Below, piece after piece: positions 34,006-42,339 of a DNA stretch of 64,000 nucleotides. The DNA is from a virus. The stretch covers positions 1-64,000 of IMG/VR virus record IMGVR_UViG_3300025626_000021; one strand, 5' to 3'. Both the position numbers and the translations under genes were made by a program. Within the stretch, counting starts at the first letter, position 1. The number at the start of each line of letters is the position of its first letter. Below the pieces are notes generated by a model, which was not told the DNA's origin, made no database searches, and saw nothing but the letters and a program-made list of their open reading frames with translations.

Positions 34006-35276
34006 TACAATTTCTCTCCTAGTTCAAAACCTCTAAAGGTCTTAAACCTTGGGAACCTTAGGCTCCATGTTTCATCTGCGTCTTGGCTTTGAGTTGCCGC
34101 ATCTGCTCTTATCTCAACTAACTGACCAATCACATTGTCCTGGTCTGCCCAAATTTGTTCTCTGTTCTCATCTGTAAGTCCACTACCTACATTAAGGTGG
34201 AAGAACTTACCGTCATCTTCACCTTCGACAACTAGTGCGCCTAGCAAACCCTCATTCTTTCCTGTACCTTCTTCAAGTGCTACCACTTTGAGAGTTACTT
34301 CAATGAATGGCTTAATCTTTAACCATGCATGACTACGTTTACATTGATACGGAGCATTAGAAGGCTTTACCATTAGACCCTCATAGCCTTCTTCTAACGC
34401 AACTTTGTTCATCTCTTTGAACTCTGCTTGTCCTTGTTCAGTATCTAAGTCCATTAGTGTCGCCGCAACTAATTGGATTCTATAATTAAATAGTGGTCTA
34501 ATTGTTGTTAGCCTAATTCTTCGCTCTTTGGCACTTATTCCACTCCATCCAGCATTGAACTCATCTAGTGTGAGCATGTCAAATACTGCTAGGTAACTGT
34601 CCTCAGTTTGAGCACCTTCTTTCCTATGCACTTGCTTCATAAGTGTTTGGAAGTCTTCGCTCATTACCTCGCCATCAAATACAAGACCTTCGAACTCTGA
34701 CTTGCTGAGTGCTTCGTTAATGTGTGGGAAGTTTTCCAATAGTTTTCCGTTCCTACTATATAAAGTAGCATCGCCATTTTGCACAATAGCAATAACACGC
34801 ACACCGTCGTACTTATATTCAATGAAACATTCTCCTGTGATCTTCTTAGGATGTTTAGCACCGTCATGTGCTAACATACACCCGAACAAAGGAATAGTAT
34901 CCTTTGCTACTTTGTTAAACAGTTTAGCACCAGTACCACAACGCAAGTCTTTGATTAGTATTCGTCTGTACCAATCGTTCCATTGCTCTATTGTACTATG
35001 GTCTGCTATTGTTTGAATGGCATCTCTTGCCGCATGTCCAGTTAAGTCTCTGGCAATTAGTTTGTCTGCTAATGACTTAAATAAATCCCAACTAACACCT
35101 GGACCGTCTGTGTCTGTTGTAGGTACTTGCTTGACACCAAAAGTTACAAGAGGATCAAGACACATAGTAGCACCAGTGATAAACTCTTGATTATCAATGT
35201 TTGCTTTGATTACGTCTTGCTTGAATAGAGAACTATTGTTGCTCTCTAACTCTTGTATTACATTCCATGGTTTCAT
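34005..35276 (-). CDS. ATP-dependent DNA ligase
   Basis: A 423-residue ligase of the T4 gp30 type that joins nicks in replication and repair. EYKYDGVRV carries the adenylated lysine (K155 in KYDGVR, motif I). LYSRNGK is motif III (R-x-G), FDGEVM is motif IIIa/IV, and EGLMVKP then WLKIKP are motifs IV and V. Length is close to T4 ligase (487) but shorter at the N-terminus. A strong promoter (35307-35335) and a GGTAGGAG leader precede it, so it probably starts an early operon with the 57-aa, Api92-like and later genes. Confidence 0.92.
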   Translation of the reverse strand: MKPWNVIQELESNNSSLFKQDVIKANIDNQEFITGATMCLDPLVTFGVKQVPTTDTDGPGVSWDLFKSLADKLIARDLTGHAARDAIQTIADHSTIEQWNDWYRRILIKDLRCGTGAKLFNKVAKDTIPLFGCMLAHDGAKHPKKITGECFIEYKYDGVRVIAIVQNGDATLYSRNGKLLENFPHINEALSKSEFEGLVFDGEVMSEDFQTLMKQVHRKEGAQTEDSYLAVFDMLTLDEFNAGWSGISAKERRIRLTTIRPLFNYRIQLVAATLMDLDTEQGQAEFKEMNKVALEEGYEGLMVKPSNAPYQCKRSHAWLKIKPFIEVTLKVVALEEGTGKNEGLLGALVVEGEDDGKFFHLNVGSGLTDENREQIWADQDNVIGQLVEIRADAATQSQDADETWSLRFPRFKTFRGFELGEKL

Positions 35277-35306
35277 AAAAACTCCTACCTTTTTAATTAT
35301 ATAACT

Positions 35307-35335
35307 ATTATACTAAAAACGGTACTAATGGTCAA
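35307..35335 (-). promoter_or_regulatory. sigma70-type promoter TTGACC-17-TATAAT before DNA ligase
   Basis: TTGACC (35335-35330), a 17-base spacer ending TTTTTAG, then TATAAT (35312-35307). The upstream gene's TAG stop ends one base before the -35. The leader contains AAAAAGGTAGGAG, shared with other members of the promoter family. Confidence 0.87.
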
Positions 35336-35336
35336 C

Positions 35337-35699
35337 CTATTTTGCCACATTTTCTGGTGTTGTTTTGGCCTTGTAGTTAGCCATTGCTTCCTTGATCATC
35401 TTACGGAAGTCGCCCATCAATGCCCATGCTCTGTAATCGCCTGTTGCTTGAATGTCAAATCCATAACCTGACTTGGTTGGCTTACCTGCTCTAAACTCTT
35501 CAGTGACATTTCCAAACACTACCTTAAAGTATTTCTTCTCGTAGTATTCTCCTCTGCTGTCACCAGTAATCCAAAATGCATCAGTGTTATTAGCAACTGG
35601 AGTTAATTTAGCACCTGTACAATGTACAAGGAATTTTTTCAGTTGCTCTGTGCTTTGGTAGTCACTAGCAAGAACAGTTGTATTTCTATCTTTAATCAT
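35337..35699 (-). CDS. conserved phage protein of unknown function, 120 aa
   Basis: A 120-residue soluble protein with a mixed alpha/beta pattern: FWITGDSRGEYYEKKYFKVV in the centre and a helical C-terminus (FRKMIKEAMANYKAK). The TAG stop is immediately followed by the ligase promoter. The start overlaps the stop of the upstream gene (TAATG), so both come from the promoter at 36250. No function can be assigned. Confidence 0.6.
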   Translation of the reverse strand: MIKDRNTTVLASDYQSTEQLKKFLVHCTGAKLTPVANNTDAFWITGDSRGEYYEKKYFKVVFGNVTEEFRAGKPTKSGYGFDIQATGDYRAWALMGDFRKMIKEAMANYKAKTTPENVAK

Positions 35700-36214
35700 T
35701 ATGCCACCTCCTGAACTTGTTTTAACAGTTGCGGATCTTTCTGATCAAACCAGCCATTAGCAGTTTTAAACTGACATGCATAGTCAGTCCTAGTGTTACC
35801 AAAACCAGGTGTCCATTGCTCAGCCTTACCAATAATGCTTGGAGCAAAATGAGTATATTCAGGACTGGGAGTGTGATGGGTACGACATTTCCACCCGTCC
35901 TTATAAAAGAACTCTACGGGTGTTTCCCAAGGCTCACAAATTGGACCCTTGCCGTCGCCATTTTTACCAAGTTCACGGATCTCCCAATCCAGGATATATT
36001 CTTCAAAAGCCTCGTTTTTGCTTTCAATAAGTTTGGTTAAAGTTGGAATACCTTTATGAGCAATCTTGTTGATTTGCCCAGGAGTAAGATCAGTTACGAA
36101 ATAAGTGCAACCACCTTTGTACTTCCAGTGTGCTTCGCTTACGCCATGCTCATAACCACTGTCATGTGCGGCATAGTTTTCTCTGTACTGGGTTTGTATT
36201 ACTAATGTTTGCAT
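35699..36214 (-). CDS. conserved phage protein of unknown function, 171 aa
   Basis: A 171-residue protein. Visible features are QTQYRENYAAHD near the N-terminus, a YKGGCTYFVTDL strand, a His/Trp-rich middle (WKCRTHHTPSPEY) and ADYACQFK-like strands near the C-terminus. It may be a small enzyme or binding protein with a conserved His/Cys set, but no motif is decisive. It is the first gene after a strong promoter with a GGTAGGAG ribosome site. Confidence 0.6.
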   Translation of the reverse strand: MQTLVIQTQYRENYAAHDSGYEHGVSEAHWKYKGGCTYFVTDLTPGQINKIAHKGIPTLTKLIESKNEAFEEYILDWEIRELGKNGDGKGPICEPWETPVEFFYKDGWKCRTHHTPSPEYTHFAPSIIGKAEQWTPGFGNTRTDYACQFKTANGWFDQKDPQLLKQVQEVA

Positions 36215-36249
36215 AATTAAACTCTCCTACCTTTTTAATTTATACAACT

Positions 36250-36278
36250 ATTATACTAAAATACTGGGTCAAGGTCAA
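36250..36278 (-). promoter_or_regulatory. sigma70-type promoter TTGACC-17-TATAAT
   Basis: TTGACC (36278-36273), 17 bases, TATAAT (36255-36250), serving the genes at 36214 and 35699. The -10 region continues AGTTGTATA as in the promoter at 43455, and the leader carries AAAAAGGTAGGAG as at the ligase promoter. Confidence 0.87.
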
Positions 36279-36284
36279 CCTTTT

Positions 36285-36518
36285 TTACCGGTTTTTCTGG
36301 ATTAATTTGTCTTTTATTACACCATCTATGTCAGTGTATTGCGTTTTGAAGTACTTTTTAGCAGGATATGTAGGTGGCATCCAGTCTATAGTAATGCTTC
36401 TTTTATATAAAAACTTTAACCATATTGTTTTACCATTAGATAATTTGCGTGGTTTCCATGCAAATACTTTATGCCATTGTGAATATCTAGGTTCGGTTGG
36501 ATCGTAGGCTTGTGGCAC
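36285..36518 (-). CDS. unknown basic protein, 77 aa, GTG start
   Basis: A 77-residue basic protein (WKPRKLSNGKTIWLKF, KRSITIDWMP, PAKKYFKTQ) with many aromatic residues. It starts with GTG, whose G is the last base of the sulfotransferase TAG; AGAGGC precedes it at a normal ribosome-site distance. It ends just before the promoter at 36250. The composition suggests nucleic-acid binding, but no family is recognised. Confidence 0.55.
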   Translation of the reverse strand: MPQAYDPTEPRYSQWHKVFAWKPRKLSNGKTIWLKFLYKRSITIDWMPPTYPAKKYFKTQYTDIDGVIKDKLIQKNR

Positions 36519-37420
36519 TAGTCGCCTCTTAGAGTAACATCGCCTATTTTAAGACCAATAGTATTTTGTAAAAATACACCTCTATTTTTGCCTTCTGGCA
36601 TAAATCTATAACTTAATGCATCAGCAAGTAGTATTTTTCTATTGCCATAAAACTGTTTGAGTGGCCAGTTCTGCATTATATCTATATAGGCATCAGAACT
36701 AGGTTTTGGTAAATGACCAACATTACGACTTGGGGAATCATCTTCAACCATCCAATCTCTATTATAACCAAATGTTTCAAAATCCCAATCATAAAAGTTA
36801 TACACCATATCTAATACTTCTTGTGTATTATCTTGTTGCTCATAAATTAGTCGCCAATCCATTTCGCTTTGATTAAGTTTTCTAGTCCAAGGTGTAGTAT
36901 TTTGCATAGCAACATGTTTTACATAACCATAATCTTCATGAAACTTCTTTCTAGTAAAATTATAAATGTCTTCGTAACGTTCATAACATCCTATGTAGTC
37001 TACTCTTAAATTTGCATTTTCGTCTACTAGGTAAAGTATCTGAGGTGTTTTGTGCATACCCCATAAACTTGTTACAGTTACAGGATCGAGGTATGTTAAT
37101 AAGTTAGATGCATCTTTTGGTGTACCTTCAAATCTCCATTTGCACCAGTATTCAAAACTCATATCAGAGGCCGCTAATGCTCCTGCTCTGCCCCATCTCC
37201 ATAAACTAACTTCTCTACTATAAGGATTTCTTACAATAGAAAATTTTGTATTTGCATCTACATTATCTAAAAAGTAACATGCAGTTTGTACAGGACTATG
37301 ATTATCAAATAATTCTATGTCTGTGTTAGTTCCATAGTTTTCTAAAAACCTTTTATAAGAGGTTCCGCCTGTCCTAGGTATGTGTACAAAAAGTAAATCT
37401 TGTTCTGGTAGGTAAAACAT
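36518..37420 (-). CDS. sulfotransferase family protein
   Basis: A 300-residue protein with the two PAPS-binding elements of sulfotransferases. LLFVHIPRTGGTSY near residues 9-22 is the 5'-phosphosulfate loop, and FSIVRNPYSREVSLW near 60-74 is the 3'-phosphate strand/helix. DYIGCYERYEDI is the equivalent of the third conserved segment. Such enzymes move sulfate from PAPS to sugars, lipids or proteins. It differs from the two shorter relatives at 53-54 kb. It is coupled to the small gene downstream and follows a 105-aa gene. Target unknown. Confidence 0.75.
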   Translation of the reverse strand: MFYLPEQDLLFVHIPRTGGTSYKRFLENYGTNTDIELFDNHSPVQTACYFLDNVDANTKFSIVRNPYSREVSLWRWGRAGALAASDMSFEYWCKWRFEGTPKDASNLLTYLDPVTVTSLWGMHKTPQILYLVDENANLRVDYIGCYERYEDIYNFTRKKFHEDYGYVKHVAMQNTTPWTRKLNQSEMDWRLIYEQQDNTQEVLDMVYNFYDWDFETFGYNRDWMVEDDSPSRNVGHLPKPSSDAYIDIMQNWPLKQFYGNRKILLADALSYRFMPEGKNRGVFLQNTIGLKIGDVTLRGD

Positions 37421-37737
37421 TAATCTTCAAATCTATCTAATAATTTTTTTGTTTCACCTGTAACAAATTTTTCTACTTTTTTAATGTTAAGAAAAACTTC
37501 TACAGATGTTGTTTCTTGGTTCCATATTTTTGAGAGAGGTGATACTACACTCGGATTTAATGGTATTGGTCCATTTATCTGTTGTCCTGTTTGCTCACTT
37601 ATGTTACCATTCTTATCAGTCAAAACAATCTTGTCGACAAAAACATTAGGTATCTCTGTCGTAAAGATATCTTTCAACAATTTGTCGAAGTTGCTAAGTT
37701 GGGAATTGTGAGTAAGGATTAATTTCCTTTTGCTCAT
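37420..37737 (-). CDS. unknown protein, 105 aa
   Basis: A 105-residue protein with helical ends (NFDKLLKDIFTTEIP; NIKKVEKFVTGETKKLLDRF) and a central loop rich in Pro, Asn and Gln. Its ATG follows the stop of the 210-aa gene after 9 bases, and its end overlaps the sulfotransferase ATG (TAATG). No family recognised. Confidence 0.55.
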   Translation of the reverse strand: MSKRKLILTHNSQLSNFDKLLKDIFTTEIPNVFVDKIVLTDKNGNISEQTGQQINGPIPLNPSVVSPLSKIWNQETTSVEVFLNIKKVEKFVTGETKKLLDRFED

Positions 37738-37746
37738 TGCTCCCTT

Positions 37747-38379
37747 CTATATTGCTGACTTTTTTGGTCTGCCTGGTTTTGGCTTTGGCCTTAATTCAGG
37801 TGCTCTTGCGTATGCTTCTTCTCTTTTACTATTAGCATCTGCAATCATTTGCTGTTGAACTCTTTCAACATCCTGCTCAATCATATTAGCCTGTTCCAAT
37901 AAACCCTTTGCAATACCTAATTGTTCTTCTGCTTCTCTTTCTGATAATTGTCTAGGTCTTTCAACTTGATTAATAGCATCAATCTCAGATGTATCAGCAA
38001 GATTAGGTTTATCTGCTTCTTTACCTGCTTCGATTGTTGCAATTGAATCATTAAGAGCAGTTAATGGTACTTCGTCTTTTGGAGTAGGTAACATTATAAC
38101 TTCGCTTACAGGTGCTTTGGTAATCATACCATCTGCGTGTAAGGCCTGTAACATTACTCTACCATCGCTAAAGTTTCTGCCGTTTAGGACCTGTGCTAAA
38201 TCGCTATTTGTCTGTGCTTCATCGCTATCTACAACTGAAATTAATTCATCATGTTGAGTAGCACTAAGTTCGCCTGACATAATTAATAGAGCATTTTCTG
38301 GTTCACCCGGAACTTCTCTAAATAGCACTAGACACTTTCTTTCGTTCCATTTAGCAACGTGTTTTGTTATACTTGGCAT
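37747..38379 (-). CDS. unknown protein, 210 aa
   Basis: The start is taken at ATG 38379, which follows AGGAGAATAAT, rather than at the first ATG in the frame (38466), which lies far inside the upstream gene. The protein has a beta-rich N-terminal half (KCLVLFREVPGEPENALLIM) and a long charged helical C-terminal half (SEREAEEQLGIAKGLLEQAN, then a basic KPKPGRPKKSAI tail resembling an AT-hook-like end). The layout suggests an oligomeric, possibly DNA- or head-associated protein. No family recognised. Confidence 0.6.
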   Translation of the reverse strand: MPSITKHVAKWNERKCLVLFREVPGEPENALLIMSGELSATQHDELISVVDSDEAQTNSDLAQVLNGRNFSDGRVMLQALHADGMITKAPVSEVIMLPTPKDEVPLTALNDSIATIEAGKEADKPNLADTSEIDAINQVERPRQLSEREAEEQLGIAKGLLEQANMIEQDVERVQQQMIADANSKREEAYARAPELRPKPKPGRPKKSAI

Positions 38380-38380
38380 A

Positions 38381-38683
38381 TTATTCTCCTTCGGCAGGAG
38401 CCTCTGCCTCTGCTTCTGTTGTTGCATTGTTGGCCACTTCAGCCTCTGCTTGTTGACTCTGTGCAACTATGTTTAAAAAGTTGTTTAACCTATCAAAGAC
38501 AGCACCTACTTGCGATGCTTCTGCACCTCTGAATGCTCCTCTGCTTACTGCTAAATCAACGATTTGTAATAATGCATTGAGTTCCTCTAGGCTTAGTGAA
38601 GCCTGTTGTTGCTCAGGTGCATCCCCTTCTACTGATTGCTCAACTTCATCGTTTACAATCTCTGTGTTTTCTGTATCTGCCAT
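38381..38683 (-). CDS. acidic conserved phage protein, 100 aa
   Basis: The start is ATG 38683 with GGAGG 5 bases upstream; the TTG at 38695 is less likely. The protein is strongly acidic at both ends. Its conserved core, LNALLQIVDLAVSRGAFRGAEASQVGAVFDRLNNFL, resembles a small protein found across T4-like cyanophages. An AATAAATA box lies 29 bases upstream, a distance that suits late expression. Function unknown; an internal virion or assembly role would fit late timing. Confidence 0.62.
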   Translation of the reverse strand: MADTENTEIVNDEVEQSVEGDAPEQQQASLSLEELNALLQIVDLAVSRGAFRGAEASQVGAVFDRLNNFLNIVAQSQQAEAEVANNATTEAEAEAPAEGE

Positions 38684-38712
38684 TTTTTCCTCCAATGGTA
38701 ATTTACAAGTAT

Positions 38713-38720
38713 TATTTATT
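38713..38720 (-). promoter_or_regulatory. possible late promoter box AATAAATA
   Basis: AATAAATA on the - strand in the short gap after the metallophosphatase gene, 29 bases before ATG 38683. It fits the late-promoter type seen elsewhere in the window. Confidence 0.42.
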
Positions 38721-38731
38721 AACTGATGTTT

Positions 38732-39502
38732 TTATGTGAACGATAAAAAGGTCTCAATTCCTAGTTGATTGTAGTTATTAAAGGTCATTTTGGCACCACT
38801 TAGTGTGCCACCTTTACCACTGCCAGTATCTAAGAATATTACTCTTTCTTCTTTCTTGGTGTAATATACTAAAGGCATTTTTAAGTTGTCTTCGAAATCA
38901 GGTTCACTTTTTAACGGTGATCTGTCGTGTCCAACAAATACAATTTGCCCTTTGGGTATTGCTTCTGCCCAATCATATACTCTATGAGCATACATTTGAC
39001 CCTTCCACTCGACTTGTTTTGAGTTATCTACTTGCCCGTATAAGAATACACTTTCCATAGACTTCTTAGTTATTTTTTTGGTTTCCCAAAACTCAGGATG
39101 TACCCCACCATGTGTAAAGAAAAAGTTTTTGTAACTAGCATAAAATGGTTGTTGTGAACCAACGTACAATACAAGATCTCTAAATAAGTCTATACCAAAG
39201 TCAACTCTTGCTAGAGTATCTCTTTGAGGTTTACCTAACTTAACATCATTGCCTTTTGCCCAACGAAAAAGTTTGTTATCGTGGTTACCTTGTAAAATAG
39301 TACCGTGCCCAGCATCAATTATTTCTTTTGCTAACAGCATGGTTTCTAAAGGCTTTGGACCGTAATCTAATATATCACCTAATTGCAGGTAATATAAATT
39401 GTGTTTACGAGCATATGAATATGAAGTAGCAAAGTCAGAGAATACTGAGTGAACATCGCCCACTACAAGTATACCTTTATAACTTTCTAAATTAAGTTCC
39501 AT
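38732..39502 (-). CDS. calcineurin-like metallophosphoesterase
   Basis: A 256-residue phosphatase with all family motifs: GDVH near residue 15 (first metal ligands), GDILDYG, GNHDNK, a later FTHGGVH and VGHDRS. Two metal ions would be bound. It resembles protein phosphatases and diadenosine-tetraphosphatases of the ApaH/PrpE type. T4-like phages carry similar enzymes whose targets may be host proteins, nucleotides or RNA caps. It has its own promoter (39533-39561) with a TAGGAG leader. Confidence 0.85.
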   Translation of the reverse strand: MELNLESYKGILVVGDVHSVFSDFATSYSYARKHNLYYLQLGDILDYGPKPLETMLLAKEIIDAGHGTILQGNHDNKLFRWAKGNDVKLGKPQRDTLARVDFGIDLFRDLVLYVGSQQPFYASYKNFFFTHGGVHPEFWETKKITKKSMESVFLYGQVDNSKQVEWKGQMYAHRVYDWAEAIPKGQIVFVGHDRSPLKSEPDFEDNLKMPLVYYTKKEERVIFLDTGSGKGGTLSGAKMTFNNYNQLGIETFLSFT

Positions 39503-39532
39503 AACTCCTACTCAACTACTTAATACACATAT

Positions 39533-39561
39533 ATTATACTAAAAATAAGGGTGCAAGTCAA
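39533..39561 (-). promoter_or_regulatory. sigma70-type promoter TTGACT-17-TATAAT
   Basis: TTGACT (39561-39556), 17 bases ending TTTTTAG, TATAAT (39538-39533). It drives the metallophosphatase gene. The upstream amidinotransferase stop is only 3 bases before the -35. Confidence 0.85.
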
Positions 39562-39564
39562 TGA

Positions 39565-40638
39565 CTATTTCCAGTAACTTTCTAACTTGCCTTCTCTAAC
39601 TAGGTCTTGGCTCACACAATGTGGACCACCTGCTAGTGTTCTCATATGACGCATTTGGACAGGCACAGGTGTTACACCATGTTTTTCCATGGCTTTCATT
39701 AAATGTATTTCGTCATCTGGTACAAGTACATGCTGTGGATCTATACTTAATACATTCATACCAATCCACGCACTTGCTGGAGCATAGTCTTCCAAGCATG
39801 GTTGTCCTACACACATTTCTTCTGTGTACCAAATCTTATCCCAATCTTTGTATATAGCAGGCACCTTATCTTTATCAACCCTACTAGCATTTAAAACTAC
39901 TAGTCCAGGTCTCAGTGGCATAATGGTACTGTCAACATGAGCCCAACTATATAAGTCATGCATCATGTGTACTTTAAATTCGGGTCCTAGTGCGTTCTGT
40001 AACCACTTAGCACCCATTTCATTGCCTGTATTGGATATAAGATACAGTATATCATAACCCATGCGTATGAGGTTAGCAGGGTCTAGTATAGGTTCATTAT
40101 TGTTTACACTAGGGTCTCTGCCTGGCTGTATTTTAAATAAGTCATCTTGTAAACGTGGCTTAGGCATCTGTAACCAATTAGCACCACTCATCATCTTCTC
40201 TTGGAATAAGTCTCTAAACAAGAATGTTTCGTGGTACCTTGCCCTCAAACTCATAGCACCTTCTATGATTTTATCACCTATTACAGTAACACTATCACGT
40301 GGACAGTATGCTTCGTATTGGTCAGTGTCCCATAAGCCGTTGCTAACGTTTGCTGTAAAGTCCACAGCATTTAGGTTAGGTCTATGTACCTTAACACCGA
40401 AATCGTTGCTTAGAACGTTACACAATGCGTCTAAATCCTCTTCTGCTTCGGTATATACATGCTCTGGGTATCTACCCTTAGGCATTTGTGCATACTCTTC
40501 AGGACTTAAATTAGCATAATTGGTGGCGTGATGTGAGAGGTCACCATGAGGAATATTGGCGTCTACGGCCGTTCCTATTATTACTTCTTTAAGGGGATCC
40601 CACTCGTTACAGGACCATAGAATGTTATTCTGCGTCAT
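39565..40638 (-). CDS. glycine amidinotransferase-like enzyme
   Basis: A 357-residue member of the arginine amidinotransferase superfamily (glycine/inosamine amidinotransferase). The catalytic His is in WAHVDSTIMP and the catalytic Cys in GGPHCVSQD near the C-terminus. NEWDPLKEVIIG at the start and IIEGAMSLRARYHET are also typical. The family moves an amidino group from arginine to an amine, giving creatine precursors, streptidine or amidino-amino sugars. It overlaps the 111-aa gene upstream by 14 bases. With aminotransferase and sugar genes elsewhere in the window, an amidino-sugar is possible, but polyamine or arginine metabolism would also fit. Confidence 0.85.
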   Translation of the reverse strand: MTQNNILWSCNEWDPLKEVIIGTAVDANIPHGDLSHHATNYANLSPEEYAQMPKGRYPEHVYTEAEEDLDALCNVLSNDFGVKVHRPNLNAVDFTANVSNGLWDTDQYEAYCPRDSVTVIGDKIIEGAMSLRARYHETFLFRDLFQEKMMSGANWLQMPKPRLQDDLFKIQPGRDPSVNNNEPILDPANLIRMGYDILYLISNTGNEMGAKWLQNALGPEFKVHMMHDLYSWAHVDSTIMPLRPGLVVLNASRVDKDKVPAIYKDWDKIWYTEEMCVGQPCLEDYAPASAWIGMNVLSIDPQHVLVPDDEIHLMKAMEKHGVTPVPVQMRHMRTLAGGPHCVSQDLVREGKLESYWK

Positions 40639-40960
40639 GTGTAGTATTTACTACTACTGACTCAATTGTGCCTATATTATCTGGTTTTTTGCTGGGTGCT
40701 CTGGCTAACTCTATAAATGTAAGCATGTCACCGGTGTTCTCAAAGTAAATTCTCCATATATTGTCGCTACCAAGTGTAGACATATAGAGTAAACCTTGTC
40801 CATACTCATCGAAGTGCGATACTAAATCAAATATAGTATCGTCTTCCATTGTATTAGAATAAATGCAGATTTTGTTTTTCATTAGGTTCTCATAGGTTAG
40901 AGTACCTTTTAAACCTTCTAGTTCACCTGCGCCTAATTTTTTACTTACGTGAATCTTCAT
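40625..40960 (-). CDS. unknown protein, 111 aa
   Basis: A 111-residue acidic-neutral protein with alternating strands (KICIYSNTMEDDTIFDLVSHF, IWRIYFENTGDMLTFIELA). It overlaps the VWA-protein stop by 4 bases and the amidinotransferase ATG by 14, so it belongs to the same operon from the promoter at 42212. No family recognised. Confidence 0.58.
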   Translation of the reverse strand: MKIHVSKKLGAGELEGLKGTLTYENLMKNKICIYSNTMEDDTIFDLVSHFDEYGQGLLYMSTLGSDNIWRIYFENTGDMLTFIELARAPSKKPDNIGTIESVVVNTTHDAE

Positions 40961-42183
40961 GCTTTATATTTTACCGATACACCGTATGGTGCTTCTGGAG
41001 TTCTGCCACCGTAGCCAGAACCATGAATTATAAACAATGTATCACAGTATGTTTCATCGCCCCAACTACCCCATGGGTAACCATCTGTGAATACAATTAA
41101 CTTCTGTGGTACAATGTCTTCCTCTTTGAGTCTATCAAACATACAATCAAACTCAGTACCACCACCGCCTTCAATTTCAATATCATAAATGTCATCTACG
41201 TTAGTAGAATCGAACTCATGAATAGTGTATGTAGATGTGTCAAAGAAACAAAGTCTAAGTTTGAAGTTAGTGTATTGCTCCATGCAACCTTTTACTTCGC
41301 TTAGAAGGTCTCTAAGCATTTCATCTGACATAGAACCGGAACTATCAATAAAGCAGAACACATCTAAGTCTGTGTCGTAGTCCATACCAGGAAGGTAAAC
41401 GTGTTCAGCAATACCTTTTCTAGCAGGTCTCATAAATGTAAAGTCATTCTTTACAACACTTTGAATATTGGTAGCAAGTAACTCTCTCCAATCTAACTCA
41501 GGATTAGTAAGATCCTTAATCATCTTTCTAACGCCATTAGGAAGATCTTTGTTACCAGCACCTTTGGCCGCATTCATTACGGCTTCTTTTACTTCGTCAT
41601 TGATCTGTTGTCTTTCTTCTTTAGAATACTTTGGTGGCCCGTCTTGTTGATCACCACCTTCACCTTTACCTTTAGCACCCTGACCGTCACCATCTTCATT
41701 ACTGAAGTCTAAATGCATGTCAAGTGTTTCTTCAGTAATCTTTTCTGCGTTCTCGTACAAGTCGTCGTATATCTCATCTGAAATCCAGTTTTGATATTTG
41801 TAGTCAAAACAGATATTAACTTTGGTAATTCTCTTACCAATATTATTTTCAACTAAGTCCATGTTCACAACATAGTCATTTGCTATGTTCCAAAGACGAG
41901 GATCTCTATTACCACGTCTATCCATGTGATCATAAACATTATGGAGAACCTCATGACCCATTAAAAAGATAAGTTCGTCATCATCTAATGACTGGATGAA
42001 TTCTGTATTATAAAAAAAGTATCTGCCATCTGTTGCGGCAGTCGGGCACCAACTAGATGCTTCTTGTAATTGTAACCTAGTTGCTAAGTTACCAAAGAAA
42101 CCATTCTTAAGAAGTAATTGCACTCTAGCAGTTATTAATCTGTCCTTAACTACTTGATCTGTTTTTTGTGCTAAATTGTTCAT
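40957..42183 (-). CDS. VWA-like/metallopeptidase protein (DUF2201 type), partner of MoxR ATPase
   Basis: A 408-residue two-part protein. The N-terminal part has HEVLH at 77-81, the H-E-x-x-H zinc-peptidase signature, followed by MDRR. The middle is a Gly/Asp/Lys-rich linker (about 160-190). The C-terminal part is a von Willebrand A domain with the metal-ion site FIDSSGSMS (280-286) and later GGGGTEFD and FTDGYP. This is the DUF2201 layout, in which the peptidase-like and VWA parts work with a MoxR-type AAA ATPase; that ATPase is the next gene upstream. Such pairs act as chaperones for metal or multiprotein assembly. It has its own promoter. Confidence 0.83.
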   Translation of the reverse strand: MNNLAQKTDQVVKDRLITARVQLLLKNGFFGNLATRLQLQEASSWCPTAATDGRYFFYNTEFIQSLDDDELIFLMGHEVLHNVYDHMDRRGNRDPRLWNIANDYVVNMDLVENNIGKRITKVNICFDYKYQNWISDEIYDDLYENAEKITEETLDMHLDFSNEDGDGQGAKGKGEGGDQQDGPPKYSKEERQQINDEVKEAVMNAAKGAGNKDLPNGVRKMIKDLTNPELDWRELLATNIQSVVKNDFTFMRPARKGIAEHVYLPGMDYDTDLDVFCFIDSSGSMSDEMLRDLLSEVKGCMEQYTNFKLRLCFFDTSTYTIHEFDSTNVDDIYDIEIEGGGGTEFDCMFDRLKEEDIVPQKLIVFTDGYPWGSWGDETYCDTLFIIHGSGYGGRTPEAPYGVSVKYKA

Positions 42184-42211
42184 TGTGTGTTCTCCTACAA
42201 ACTATACTTAT

Positions 42212-42240
42212 ATTATACTAAAAAAACTGGGTGTGGTCAA
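42212..42240 (-). promoter_or_regulatory. sigma70-type promoter TTGACC-17-TATAAT before VWA gene
   Basis: TTGACC (42240-42235), 17 bases ending TTTTTTTAG, TATAAT (42217-42212). A hairpin terminator lies just upstream (42263-42286), so the MoxR and VWA genes are separate transcription units although their products probably work together. Confidence 0.87.
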
Positions 42241-42254
42241 CCTATTATTTTGGG

Positions 42255-42286
42255 AAAAAGGTGGGGGGACCTGATTAGATCCCCCC
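42255..42286 (-). terminator. rho-independent-type terminator after moxR
   Basis: On the - strand a stem of GGGGGGA and TCCCCCC (with CT/AG further in) surrounds a short loop. It is followed three bases later by TTTTT (42259-42255). It lies about 55 bases after the MoxR stop codon and just before the next promoter. Confidence 0.75.
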
Positions 42287-42339
42287 TTAGTCTGTGCCGC
42301 TATGTAGGTTGTAGGAGTAACTGGCGACACAGGAACTAA

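Noticed and set aside
38380-38466. N-terminal extension of the 210-aa protein from ATG 38466
   Set aside because: The extension lies wholly within the upstream gene and is low-complexity Gln/Arg; ATG 38379 has a strong ribosome site.
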